Part shown: one piece after another, positions 1 through 9,900 of the stretch
How positions within the stretch are numbered: position 1 is the stretch's first letter
Layout: each line of letters starts with the position of its first letter
Assembly: GCA_021818045.1 (NCBI GenBank)
Contig: JAKAFF010000009.1
Location: forward strand, 1-16,428
Source: a bacterium
Lineage (GTDB): Bacteria; Chlamydiota; Chlamydiia; Chlamydiales; SM23-39
Direction of reading: 5' to 3'
DNA: 16,428 nt
Translations under genes and position numbers: made by a program
The notes under the pieces: model-generated
Told to the model about the DNA's origin: nothing
The model's database searches: none
What the model saw: the letters and a program-made list of their open reading frames with translations, nothing else

Positions 1-874
1 TGATTTTGAAACACTAAAACAGTACCACCCGACCGACTCTACAACTAATCCCTCTCTGATCTACGCAGCAAGCAAGCTCCCCCAATATCGTCCCCTAGTC
101 GATGAAGCGATCCGCTATGGCAATGGCAATATGGCCAAAACAATCGACAAGCTCTTTGTCAATTTTGGCCTAGAAATTCTAAAAATTGTTCCAGGACGCG
201 TCTCGACCGAGGTCGACGCGCGCCTCTCGTTTGACGTCGATGGATCGATCCAAAGGGCGCACCATCTGATTTCTCTTTATGAGAAGGCAGGCATTGACCG
301 CAGCCGCGTCCTCATTAAATTGGCCTCGACTTGGGAAGGGATTTTAGCTGCCAAAACGCTTGAAAAAGAGAAAATCCACTGCAACATGACACTCATGTTC
401 AGCCTTGCGCAAGCTATAGCGTGCGCAGAGGTTGGAGCCACATTGATCTCCCCCTTCGTGGGCCGCATCCTCGACTGGTATAAAAAAGCAGAGAGCAAAG
501 AGGGCTATCCATCTGCCCAAGATCCTGGAGTCTTGTCCGTAACGACGATCTACAATTACTACAAAAAGTTTGGTTACAAAACGCAGATCATGGGGGCCTC
601 TTTCCGCAACAAAGGAGAAATTCTCGAGCTTGCAGGCTGTGACTTACTGACGATCTCTCCAAACTTTCTCGAAGAGCTCAAAACATCCACACAACTGATC
701 GAAAGAAAGCTAGATCCAAAAACGGCGCAGCAAGCGTCTGTCACAAAATTAAGTCTCGATGAAAAAGCATTTCGGTGGCATCTCAACGAAGACGCCATGG
801 CCACAGAGAAACTATCTGAAGGGATTCGCAACTTTACCAAAGACTTAGTCAGCCTAGAACAAAAACTGCACTAA
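1..874 (+). CDS. tal: Transaldolase, 5' end cut by window edge
   Basis: Transaldolase moves a dihydroxyacetone unit between sugar phosphates in the non-oxidative pentose phosphate pathway (cytosol). The frame is open from base 2, so the gene starts before the window; 290 residues are visible. Aligned from memory to E. coli TalB, the first residue corresponds to Asp20, so about 19 residues are missing, including the catalytic Asp17. Visible family marks, numbered from the first residue here: TTNPS at 14-18 (Asn16 = TalB Asn35), STEVDAR at 68-74 (Glu70 = Glu96), the Schiff-base lysine Lys106 in LIKLAST (= Lys132), CNMTL around 128-132, LISPFVGRILDW around 148-159 and AGCDLLTISP further on. Compared with TalB it lacks about seven residues before TIDKLFVNFG. 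The ATG at 131 is internal and not the start. The gene converges on the 895-2556 gene with a 20 bp gap that shows no clear terminator. Confidence 0.96.
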   Translation, partial: DFETLKQYHPTDSTTNPSLIYAASKLPQYRPLVDEAIRYGNGNMAKTIDKLFVNFGLEILKIVPGRVSTEVDARLSFDVDGSIQRAHHLISLYEKAGIDRSRVLIKLASTWEGILAAKTLEKEKIHCNMTLMFSLAQAIACAEVGATLISPFVGRILDWYKKAESKEGYPSAQDPGVLSVTTIYNYYKKFGYKTQIMGASFRNKGEILELAGCDLLTISPNFLEELKTSTQLIERKLDPKTAQQASVTKLSLDEKAFRWHLNEDAMATEKLSEGIRNFTKDLVSLEQKLH

Positions 875-894
875 ACATTAGACTTGCAGTCATT

Positions 895-2556
895 TCAAGA
901 GCTGCGGCGAAGTATAGTTCGTCGAGATCTTGTTGTGGAGGTTGACCAACGGCGCGCCGCATGTTCTATGAACTTGGAAATAGATGCATCTGGTGCAGAG
1001 TAAAATGCGAGAATGTGAACAAGCTCACCCATCAAACTAAATAATTCTTTGTCCTTACCTATTTTCCAGGAAAAAGGGGCTTCAAATATTTGAAACGGTC
1101 GGGCTTTGTCTACGTGAACGAAAGGTTGTTGTTCCAAAAGAGAAAAAACCGCTCTGATTTCATCTAAAGGGCGAAACGATTGTCCAACCAGCTCTCCCTC
1201 CAATCTAAGTTGTTTAGATCGGGCATCGTAAGAGATGTCTGCACGAGCCTTAAATCGTTGGGCAGGAACATGATAGTGTGCAACAACTCGATCTGGAAGA
1301 AAAGAAATACCAACGAGGGCAAAAGTTTGTGCATATTCAGATTTATGAATCGCTTCCATGGTGTTGCGAAGCGGAGTGGGAATGGGAGCAGGAGTAGACG
1401 CACTATCGCTTTCTAGGCGATTGCGATAATGAGTACCGATCATCAACATATTGATTTGGTAGAGTATATTTGAAATATTTGTAATCCGGGCCTGAGTAGT
1501 CCCTGGATCTAGAATTTTTGCTATCATCCCTTTGCAATCCTCGAGCACTCGCGACAGGTCTCGATGCTCGGATTTTGTATTTGCAGGGCCATCCGCAACG
1601 CTTGCTGCAAAATTCCATAATGGAGAACTATGAAGAAATTTTTCCACCCAGGCTTGCGACATTTTTTGGTACTCAACTAGAACTCTTTGAATGCAGCGCA
1701 TTTGCATTGTCTGAGTTGGAAAGTGGTTGCTATGTAAAGTCTGCTGTACTATTTGATCCACTAAAACAGTCACTCTGCGCATTGTTTCAAAAATATTGAA
1801 AAGATGCGAGGGGGATGCCGCGTCGATTTGCTTTAACCACATGTGAGACCCCAACTCATGAAGTCTGACCTGAAACTCTGGCCAAGTTCTATCAAAGGCA
1901 CCGGGGCTTGTAAAATTAGAAATCTCTTGTTCTGCAAGATTGATCCAAGCATTCGTCGAGGAGCAATCTATCTGTTCTGAGTCAGGACGCTTCAAATGTA
2001 CCGTTGCAGATGCAATAGGGATACTTTGCCCCATTCCATATGGGAACAAAGAAGTCTCAGGGGCATGACACTGAGGTTGTAGAACCGTTGGCAAAACGCC
2101 TGCCCACTCTTCAGGCACTACACAAAGAGTCTGGACAGGCACGATTCCCAGAGCGTAAACAGCTCGGTATAGCCAGCCCCGAGGCCCCTCTGGGAACATG
2201 GGAATGTGGATTTGCCGACAGGGAGGTGTATAAGTCTCTGGCACAGGTGTGATAGGTGGCAATAGGCAGGGTTGAGCTCTTCGTATCTGATCCAGCATAT
2301 CCCGAACAAGAGCTGTTTGTTGTGGCGTGATGACCCTGTTAGACAATTTTGTGATTCTAGCTGCAATCCCTTCGAGCACTGTCGGCCTAATACACGCCCC
2401 CGCATCTATATAGGCGCCCAACAGTTTGACGTCTCGGCAAAAACCTGCCAAAGCAGCATCCCATTTTCTAAACTTATTTTCTGACAAAGGGCATGGCGTC
2501 CGAAGTTTTTGGTAATCAGCTCCTTGCATGAGTCGCATACCTAATGCTACTGCCAT
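895..2556 (-). CDS. Uncharacterised protein, 553 aa, possible C-terminal frameshift
   Basis: I do not recognise this protein and assign no function. It reads 553 residues with no signal peptide or membrane segment. Two proline-rich stretches split it: about 97-113 (PCLLPPITPVP...) and about 388-396 (STPAPIPTP). That suggests an N-terminal domain (1-95), a central part (118-385) with helical patches, and a C-terminal domain (about 400-535). Ten cysteines (22, 40, 55, 97, 113, 145, 163, 198, 288, 341) show no metal-site spacing. The ATG at 2556 has AAGG eight bases upstream and a TATAAT box about 27 bp further up. The last 18 residues are almost all Arg, Ser and Thr and use rare codons, whereas the next frame reads like ordinary protein; the true end may lie near 849. 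It sits alone between rpoC and tal, probably as its own transcription unit. Coding is likely from length and a proper start. Confidence 0.75.
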   Translation of the reverse strand: MAVALGMRLMQGADYQKLRTPCPLSENKFRKWDAALAGFCRDVKLLGAYIDAGACIRPTVLEGIAARITKLSNRVITPQQTALVRDMLDQIRRAQPCLLPPITPVPETYTPPCRQIHIPMFPEGPRGWLYRAVYALGIVPVQTLCVVPEEWAGVLPTVLQPQCHAPETSLFPYGMGQSIPIASATVHLKRPDSEQIDCSSTNAWINLAEQEISNFTSPGAFDRTWPEFQVRLHELGSHMWLKQIDAASPSHLFNIFETMRRVTVLVDQIVQQTLHSNHFPTQTMQMRCIQRVLVEYQKMSQAWVEKFLHSSPLWNFAASVADGPANTKSEHRDLSRVLEDCKGMIAKILDPGTTQARITNISNILYQINMLMIGTHYRNRLESDSASTPAPIPTPLRNTMEAIHKSEYAQTFALVGISFLPDRVVAHYHVPAQRFKARADISYDARSKQLRLEGELVGQSFRPLDEIRAVFSLLEQQPFVHVDKARPFQIFEAPFSWKIGKDKELFSLMGELVHILAFYSAPDASISKFIEHAARRWSTSTTRSRRTILRRSS

Positions 2557-2582
2557 GATCCATACCTTAATTTTAGCGGTGC

Positions 2583-2613
2583 ATTATACATATTACAAAA
2601 CATATTAGGTCAC
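2583..2613 (-). promoter_or_regulatory. Candidate sigma70-type promoter for the 895-2556 gene
   Basis: On the minus strand a perfect TATAAT (plus-strand 2583-2588) lies 26 bp before the ATG at 2556, which predicts a leader of about 20 nt. The best -35 match is GTGACC at 2608-2613 (4 of 6 to TTGACA) with a long 19 bp spacer, so the -35 is weak. Its place downstream of the rpoC hairpin supports separate transcription of the orphan gene. Confidence 0.5.
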
Positions 2614-2621
2614 TTACGATA

Positions 2622-2634
2622 GGCGAATTTCGCC
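2622..2634. repeat. Short palindrome upstream of the orphan gene
   Basis: GGCGA-ATT-TCGCC, a 13 bp inverted repeat with 5 bp arms, lies just upstream of the candidate -35 of the 895-2556 gene. It could be an operator or a small hairpin. It is short enough to be chance, and no second copy was noticed in the window. Confidence 0.3.
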
Positions 2635-2684
2635 AGTTTTCGCATTGCCCAAAACCAACTTTTGAACTTATTTGTGTATAACAG

Positions 2685-2716
2685 CTAGGGTCCAAAGAGA
2701 ATTCTTTGGACCCTGG
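2685..2716 (-). terminator. Hairpin after rpoC, likely end of the rpl-rpo operon
   Basis: AGGGTCCAAAG (2687-2697) pairs perfectly with CTTTGGACCCT (2704-2714), and one more G-C pair at 2685/2716 follows a G-T wobble. The 11 bp perfect stem closes a six-base loop (AGAATT) and starts only 5 bp after the rpoC stop. On the minus strand the tail (TAGCTGTTATAC) has no real U-run, so it may act as a weak or Rho-assisted terminator or as a 3' stabiliser. On the plus strand the flank GGATGTTTTATAGG is somewhat more T-rich. Confidence 0.65.
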
Positions 2717-2721
2717 ATGTT

Positions 2722-5700
2722 TTATAGGCTAATAGAGGCTGGCTCTGATTCAAAATCGATCTCGAGTTCTTCGGCCGCTTGCGCGTCGACAAACCGGTTG
2801 ACCTTTTTGTGATACTCGTAGCCAGTACCTGCTGGGATCATGTGTCCCATGATGAGGTTCGCCTTGATATCGAGGAGGAAGTCGGTCTTGCTTTCGCAGG
2901 ATGCTTCCGTAAGCACGCGTGTCGTCTCTTGGAAGGAAGCGGCCGATACGAACGACTCGGTTCCCAATGACGCGCGGGTGATTCCAAGGAGGACAGGCGC
3001 TGCTTGTGCAGGCTTGCCGCCCTCTTCGATCGTCCTGCGATTTTGCTCGTGAAAGACCTTTTTGTCGACATCTTCCCCATGCAAAAATGTGGTATCGCCC
3101 GGATCGGTAATGCGCACTTTTTGCAGCATCTGGCGAACGATGATCTCCACGTGCTTGTCGTTGATATCAACCCCCTGCAGGCGGTAGACCTCTTGAACTT
3201 GATTGACCAAGTACTTGCGAAGCTCTCCAACGCCGCAGATGTCGAGAATCTCTTGAGAGACGACGAGACCATCTGTTAGCTGCTGACCTTTCATCACATG
3301 ATCCCCTTTTTGGATGATCAAGTGCTTGGTGAGCGGGATGAGGTGTTCCTCTTCCATGCCGGTGACTTCATCGCGAACAATCACAATCCGTTTATTTTTC
3401 TGCACTCCGCGGAAATCGACCACTCCGTCGATTTTCGCAATTTCGGCAGCATCTTTTGGCTTGCGCGCTTCAAAGAGTTCAGCTACACGAGGCAGTCCCC
3501 CCGTGATATCCTTCGTCTTAATCGCCCCGCGAGGCAATTTAGCAAGGATCATCCCAGCAGCTACATATTGCCCCTCTCTTGCGGAAATCACCGCACTGGC
3601 AGGGATCGCATATGTACCAATGAGTTCGCTATACTCTGCATCGGAGTAAATGGCGAGTTGTGGGTGGAGCTCTCCGCGATGTTGCTTCACGATCAACTCC
3701 ACTTGCCCTGTCTGCTTGTTGACTTCGCGCTGCGTGGAAATGCCCTCTACGAGGTCTTCGTATTTCACATATCCAGGCCGCTCGCAAATGATAGGGCTGC
3801 TATGCTGCTCCCACTGACCTACTTTCACGCCTAGCTTGATCTTCGCGCCATCTGCAAAGAAAATTTCAGTACCGAGCTCTACGTTAAATGTCTGCAGCGG
3901 CTCGATCGACTTGTTGGCCAAGAGCTTTTTGTAGTCCTCAAGAGCGCGCCCTTCATCTCGGACGATTTGCAACGTGCCGTTTTTATTGAGGGCAAGCCAC
4001 TGGCCTTGTTCATTTTGTACAACGCGCAGGTCCATGTAAACCAATACGCCGTCTTGCTGCGCGATGAGCTCTGGGCTCAAGCCCGCTGCTGCAATACCGC
4101 CCAAGTGGAACGTTCTCATGGTAAGCTGCGTTCCAGGCTCCCCGATCGACTGGGCTGCGATAATTCCAATCGCCTCTCCCAAGCCTACGAGATTGCCTGT
4201 CGCAAGGTTTAGACCGTAACACTTTGCGCAAATACCGCGTTTGCTTTCGCAGGTGAGCGCTGAGCGGATCCGGATTGATTCAATCCCCGCATCATCAATG
4301 GCTTCTGCTTGCAGCATGGTCAGTACATCGCCTGAACGGGCCAAAATTTTCTTGCTATCGCCGGGCTGATGAATATCATCGAGCACTGTCCGTCCGTAGA
4401 TGCGATCTTTGATCGGGAGCAGCTCTTCGTTGCCCTGCTTAATAGCGGCAACTTCAATGCCGTTGAGCGTTCCGCAATCTTCTCTAGTAATAATCACATC
4501 TTGAGACACGTCGACAAGGCGGCGTGTTAAATATCCTGAGTCGGCCGTTTTCAAAGCGGTATCCGAAAGACCTTTTCGAGCTCCGTGCGTGGAGATAAAG
4601 TACTCCATCACAGTTAAGCCTTCTCGGAAGTTCGCAGTAATCGGAGATTCGATAATTTCGCCAGATGGTTTCGCCATCAAACCGCGCAAAGCTCCCAACT
4701 GCTTAACCTGCGACTTATTGCCCCGCGCTCCTGAATCCACCATCAGATACAGTGGATTGAGCTGGCCAGAACTTGTGTCATAGATCATTTTGAAGAGGTC
4801 ATCGGATAGATCATCGGACACTTCAGTCCAAATGCTAATGATCTTCGAATGGCGCTCGCCATCCGTGATGATCCCGTCTTCGTATTGCTTTTTCACAAGA
4901 GCTACGCGTTTATACGCATCGGCTAGAGCTTTTGCCTTGTGAGCTGGCACCTTCACATCGCAAGTTCCCATAGAAAGAGCTGCTCGCGTAGCTTCGGCAA
5001 AGCCCAAATTCTTCATGTTATCCAAAAACTGCACAGTCGCTTCTAGACCAATTTTCTTGTAGCACTCAAGCACAAGCTCAGAGAGTCTTTTTTTGCGAAG
5101 CACGTAGTTTTGAAAACCGAGTTGTTTTGGAACAATGGTATTAAATAGCACGCGACCTGGAGTGGTCTCGATAATGCCGCCATCGATCAAAACTTTGATC
5201 TTTTCGTGAATGTGCAGGCCCCGTCCTAAGTTATCTAAGCGCTTGCCCTCAACGCGATTTGCTGCATCAAACCAGTTGAAGCTACCGCTCGAATGAAGAG
5301 CCATCAAGACCTCTTGAGGGCTGCCGAACACTTTCACTTTCTGTCCCGCTTTCTCTGGCTTGGTGACCGGATCGTGCATGATGTAATATAGGCCAAGGAT
5401 CATGTCCTGAGAGGGTACCGCTACAGGTCTTCCCGATGAGGGGAGGAAAATGTTATCCGGTGCCATCATGAGCAGTTTCGCCTCGAGCTGCGCCTCAACA
5501 GATAAAGGCACGTGCACTGCCATCTGGTCCCCGTCGAAGTCTGCGTTAAACGCAGGCGTAACAAGGGGGTGGATGCGAATCGCTTTTCCTTCAATGAGAA
5601 TCGGCTCGAAAGCTTGGATCCCTAAACGGTGCAGCGTAGGTGCTCGGTTGAGAAGAACCGGGTGTCCTTTAATGATCTCTTCCAAAACATCCCACACTTC

Positions 5701-6912
5701 GGGGGCTTGTTTTTGGATCATCTTCTTCGCAGAGCGAATGGTATAGACGTACCCTAAATCTTTCAGCCGTTTTACGATGAAAGGTTCGAACAGATCTAGC
5801 GCCATTTTCTTGGGAAGACCGCACTGATTAAAGCGCAATTCCGGTCCTACAACGATAACAGATCGACCTGAATAGTCTACCCGTTTTCCAAGTAGGTTTT
5901 GACGGAAACGTCCTTGCTTACCTTTCAACATTTCAGACAAAGACTTCAGAGGGCGATTGCCGGCGCCCATGACGGGGTGTCCGTGTCGGCCGTTATCAAA
6001 GAGGGCGTCAACGGCTTCTTGCAACATCCGCTTTTCATTGCGCACGATCACGTCTGGAGTTTTGAGTTTCAGGATCGATTTCAAGCGATTATTGCGGTTG
6101 ATCACTCTGCGATACAGATCGTTGAGGTCGGAGGTCGCAAAGCGTCCGCCGTCCAAAGGAACCAAAGGACGCAAATCGGGTGGAATGACAGGAATGCAGC
6201 CAAAAACCATCCAATCGGGTCTATTGTTTGAAGTAGAAAAACCTTCGATGATCTTCAAGCGTTTTGCAAGCTTCATACGCGCCTGCATCGACTTGGTTTT
6301 GCGCAACTTATCTTTTAACTCGACCACTAAAGAGGAGAGATCTTCTGTCTTCAGCAGTTCTTGGATAGCCTCTCCCCCCATTTTTACTTTGAAGGACTCG
6401 GCGCCCCATTTTTCTTGAGCTTCGCGAAATTCGTTATCATTGAGGAGCTGTTTTTTTTGCAAATCTGTAGAACCTGGATCGGTCACCACATATTCTTCGT
6501 AATAGATGACCCGCTCGAGATCGGAAGTGGACATCCCTAAAATATTTCCGATGCGCGATGGCATGGTTTTGAAAAACCAAATATGGACCACGGGGACGGC
6601 CAGCTCAATGTGAGCCATCCGTTCACGACGTACCTTAGACAAAGTGACTTCTACGCCGCAGCGATCGCACACAATCCCTTTGTGCTTGATCTTCTTATAT
6701 TTTCCGCAGGCGCATTCCCAATCGCGAGTCGGTCCAAAAATCTTCTCGCAAAAAAGGCCCCCTTTTTCCGGCTTGAAAGTACGATAGTTGATCGTCTCGG
6801 GCTTTTTGATTTCGCCTCTAGACCATTGATCGCGGATGACCTCATCCGATGCAATCTTGATGGTCAATTTATCAAACTGAGATCCTTGCAGATCGTCATC
6901 AGTATCAAACAT
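2722..6912 (-). CDS. rpoC: DNA-directed RNA polymerase subunit beta'
   Basis: Largest subunit of the core RNA polymerase; it carries the catalytic magnesium site. The protein is 1396 aa, normal for the compact beta' form. The N-terminal zinc site has Cys67, Cys69, Cys82 and Cys85. The absolutely conserved NADFDGD lies at 456-462, with magnesium ligands Asp458, Asp460 and Asp462. RAPTLHRLGIQAF is at 423-435, the bridge helix around 777-808 and the trigger loop around 916-940 (QSIGEPGTQLTMRTFH). The second zinc site is Cys813, Cys888, Cys895 and Cys898. The C-terminus keeps the GTGYEYH segment near the omega-binding end. The ATG at 6912 is preceded by GGGGAG, which overlaps the rpoB stop; the rpoB-rpoC gap is 13 bp, so the two are co-transcribed and probably translationally linked. 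All key residues are present and no insertion or intein is seen. Confidence 0.98.
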   Translation of the reverse strand: MFDTDDDLQGSQFDKLTIKIASDEVIRDQWSRGEIKKPETINYRTFKPEKGGLFCEKIFGPTRDWECACGKYKKIKHKGIVCDRCGVEVTLSKVRRERMAHIELAVPVVHIWFFKTMPSRIGNILGMSTSDLERVIYYEEYVVTDPGSTDLQKKQLLNDNEFREAQEKWGAESFKVKMGGEAIQELLKTEDLSSLVVELKDKLRKTKSMQARMKLAKRLKIIEGFSTSNNRPDWMVFGCIPVIPPDLRPLVPLDGGRFATSDLNDLYRRVINRNNRLKSILKLKTPDVIVRNEKRMLQEAVDALFDNGRHGHPVMGAGNRPLKSLSEMLKGKQGRFRQNLLGKRVDYSGRSVIVVGPELRFNQCGLPKKMALDLFEPFIVKRLKDLGYVYTIRSAKKMIQKQAPEVWDVLEEIIKGHPVLLNRAPTLHRLGIQAFEPILIEGKAIRIHPLVTPAFNADFDGDQMAVHVPLSVEAQLEAKLLMMAPDNIFLPSSGRPVAVPSQDMILGLYYIMHDPVTKPEKAGQKVKVFGSPQEVLMALHSSGSFNWFDAANRVEGKRLDNLGRGLHIHEKIKVLIDGGIIETTPGRVLFNTIVPKQLGFQNYVLRKKRLSELVLECYKKIGLEATVQFLDNMKNLGFAEATRAALSMGTCDVKVPAHKAKALADAYKRVALVKKQYEDGIITDGERHSKIISIWTEVSDDLSDDLFKMIYDTSSGQLNPLYLMVDSGARGNKSQVKQLGALRGLMAKPSGEIIESPITANFREGLTVMEYFISTHGARKGLSDTALKTADSGYLTRRLVDVSQDVIITREDCGTLNGIEVAAIKQGNEELLPIKDRIYGRTVLDDIHQPGDSKKILARSGDVLTMLQAEAIDDAGIESIRIRSALTCESKRGICAKCYGLNLATGNLVGLGEAIGIIAAQSIGEPGTQLTMRTFHLGGIAAAGLSPELIAQQDGVLVYMDLRVVQNEQGQWLALNKNGTLQIVRDEGRALEDYKKLLANKSIEPLQTFNVELGTEIFFADGAKIKLGVKVGQWEQHSSPIICERPGYVKYEDLVEGISTQREVNKQTGQVELIVKQHRGELHPQLAIYSDAEYSELIGTYAIPASAVISAREGQYVAAGMILAKLPRGAIKTKDITGGLPRVAELFEARKPKDAAEIAKIDGVVDFRGVQKNKRIVIVRDEVTGMEEEHLIPLTKHLIIQKGDHVMKGQQLTDGLVVSQEILDICGVGELRKYLVNQVQEVYRLQGVDINDKHVEIIVRQMLQKVRITDPGDTTFLHGEDVDKKVFHEQNRRTIEEGGKPAQAAPVLLGITRASLGTESFVSAASFQETTRVLTEASCESKTDFLLDIKANLIMGHMIPAGTGYEYHKKVNRFVDAQAAEELEIDFESEPASISL

Positions 6913-6925
6913 CTAAACAACTCCC

Positions 6926-9900
6926 CTATTGTACAAGTTCCGGACGGAAATCAAGGCCAAGCCCCCACATCTCTTTCACAAGCACGTTAAACGACTCGGG
7001 CGTTCCCGCATCGAGCACGTGTTGTCCTTTGACGATCGACTCATAAATGCGCGTTCTGCCAGCCACGTCGTCGGACTTCACTGTCAACATCTCCTGGAGC
7101 AGGTGAGCCGCTCCATAAGCTTCGAGCGCCCACACTTCCATCTCTCCGAAGCGTTGTCCCCCCATCTGGGCTTTACCGCCCAATGGTTGTTGCGTGACAA
7201 GCGAGTACGGTCCGATGGATCTGGCGTGAATTTTATCTGCGACCAAGTGGCTCAATTTGAGCATATAGATGTAGCCGACTACGACGCGATTATCAAACCG
7301 CTCTCCTGTTCTGCCGTCGTAAAGGTATACCTTCCCATCGACGAACATCGTCTGCGACTTCATCATTTCCCAAATTTTCGACTCTGGGAAGCCCTCAAAC
7401 ACAGGGCTCTTCACCCAGATGCCCGCCTTTTTGGCAGCATATCCCAGGTGCGTTTCCAAGAGCTGACCCATATTCATCCGCGATGGCACACCAAGCGGGT
7501 TGAGAATCATCTCAATCGCTTCGCCATTGGGCAAATAAGGCATGTCGGCTTCAGGAACCAGTTTCGCTACAACCCCTTTGTTTCCGTGGCGTCCAGCCAT
7601 TTTGTCGCCCACTTGCAGTTTTCGTTTTGTAGCAACGTAAACCTTCACCTGGCGAATCACTCCTGGATCGAGATCGGTATCGCCTTTGCGCATAAATTCG
7701 ATTTCAGATTTATGCTGCATTTGCAAGTTTTGGTAGGCAATTTCAAATTCTCGCAGAATCTTTTTCAATTCGACGTAGATCTCTTTGTCTGCCATGAGAA
7801 GATCTTCGGCCTTCTCATTTTCCAAGATCTCGAGCATCTCTTGAGTGATAACTTGCCCCTCTTCGATCAGCACTTCGCCAGATTTGCGGTGCATAATCGC
7901 TGCAGGAGCTTTTTCATTCATGAGCAAAGCGCCGAGTTTTTCGTGGAATTCCATCTGCAACTCCGCCTCTTTAGTCTTAAAGTCGGAGTGGATATCTTTA
8001 ATCCGAGTTGCCTCTTCGACGAGCTCGTCATCGGTCTTAGAGAGTCGATCACGACGAGAAAACACTTTCACGTCCATCACGACGCCCTCTGTTCCTGGAG
8101 GAGCTGTCAAGGATGCATCTTTTACATCGGCCGCTTTTTCACCAAAGATGGCTCTGAGGAGGCGCTCTTCTGGAGATAGCTCCGTTTCTGATTTCGGCGT
8201 GATTTTGCCAACCAAAATAGAACCAGGCTCTACGTGGGCGCCAATGCGAATAATTCCATCATCGCCTAAATCCTTCAGCATCTCTTCAGATACATTCGGA
8301 ATATCTTTTGTAATTTCCTCTTTGCCAAGCTTTGTGTCCCTAGCAGTGAGTTCAAATTCTTCGAGATAGATCGATGTGTAATAATCTTCCCGGATCAATT
8401 TTTCCGAGATGATAATCGCATCTTCGTAGTTATAACCGCACCATGGCATGAAGGCGACAAGGACGTTTTTCCCAAGGGCAATCTCCCCCTTGTCCGTCGC
8501 TGGACCATCCGCGAGTACGTTGCCCGCAATGACCGCATCCCCTACTTTGCAAAGAGGAGTCTGGTTAATGCAGGTTCCGCTATTGGAACGCATAAACTTT
8601 TTCAAAACGTAGGTGCGCTTATTGAGCGGGTTATCTTTAGGAGCCACTACGATCTTAAATCCATCGACGTATTCAACAACGCCATCTTCCAAGGCCACAA
8701 CTACGGCACCTGAGTCGCGTGCTGCGCGACCTTCCAGGCCAGTGCCCACAATCGGAGCTTCCGCTCTCAATAAAGGAACTGCTTGGCGCTGCATGTTCGA
8801 TCCCATGAGGGCTCGGTTGGCGTCATCGTGCTCCAAGAACGGAATGAGACCTGCCACAATGGAAACGAGCTGCTTCGACGAGACGTCCATGTGAGTAATG
8901 CTCGGGGTCTCGATCTCCATCGGCTCGCCGCAACGGTGCGCCCAACATAGATTCTCGCTAAACATGTTATGGTTATCGAGAGGTGTCGAGGCTTGCGTGA
9001 TAATGAAATCGGTCTCTTGATCTGCAGTCATGTACTCGATCTCATCGGTCACAACCCCTTCCTTGACGATGCGATATGGAGTTTCAATGAATCCAAACTC
9101 ATTGATTTTCGCATAGGTGGAAAGTGAAGTAATAAGTCCGATATTGGGTCCCTCTGGGGTCTCAATCGGGCAAATCCGTCCGTAGTGAGAAGGGTGCACG
9201 TCGCGCACTTCAAAGCCTGCTCTTTCTCGGTTCAAGCCACCGGGTCCCAAACAGGAGAGACGTCGTTTATGCGTCAACTCGGAAATGGGGTTCGTTTGGT
9301 CCATGAACTGAGAAAGTTGCGATCTGCCGAAAAAGTCTTTGAGAACTCCAGCAAGCCCTTTTGCGGAGACGATTTTGCCAGGGGTCATCGTGTCGGATGA
9401 AAAATCAAAAAGATTCATCCGCTCTTTAATGATTTTTTCCATGCGAGCAAGGCCGATGCGGCATTGATTTTGGATCAACTCGCCCACAGAGCGGACGCGT
9501 CGATTGCCTAGGTGGTCGATATCATCGACATAGGCATGCTCATCTCCTAGTTTCAAGCGGATGAGATATTTGAGCGCTTCGATGACATCTTCTTTGCGCA
9601 AAGTCACCACACTGAGCTCTTCATCACTTGTACTGAGGCCCAATTTGCGATTCATTTTATAACGGCCTACGCGACCTAAATTGTAGCGCTTTGGGTCGAA
9701 GAATAGGCGCATGATCGCCGATCGTGCATTTGAAAGGGTAGGAGGTTCACCGGGGCGAATTTTGCGATAAAAGTCTTTGAGTGCAGATTCATACGAGTCG
9801 GTCGTATCTTTCGAGAGCATCTTGATCACAGGGTGGGTTTCATCCGCCTCTTCTGCAATCCGAACTGCTGCAATCCCCTCATCAACCATCCGCTTCAACA

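Noticed and set aside
875..894. Terminator in the tal/orphan convergent gap
   Set aside because: Only a 4 bp GACT/AGTC pairing (881-891) is present, too weak to call.
951..958. GGCGCGCC 8-bp palindrome
   Set aside because: A restriction-site-like palindrome occurring once; noted only because it lies within the suspected frameshift region.
1936..1965. USP/cysteine-protease-like box in the orphan protein (CSSTNAWINLAEQ, residues 198-210)
   Set aside because: It superficially recalls the Cys box of ubiquitin proteases, but the catalytic cysteine position is not filled and no convincing His box is visible.
2838..3834. Overlapping open frames within the rpoC 3' region on both strands
   Set aside because: rpoC is continuous and conserved through this region; these frames show composition typical of antisense or out-of-frame reading.
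6929..8179. 416-residue plus-strand open frame opposite rpoB
   Set aside because: It is His- and Phe-rich shadow sequence of rpoB, with every rpoB motif intact on the other strand and no independent signals.
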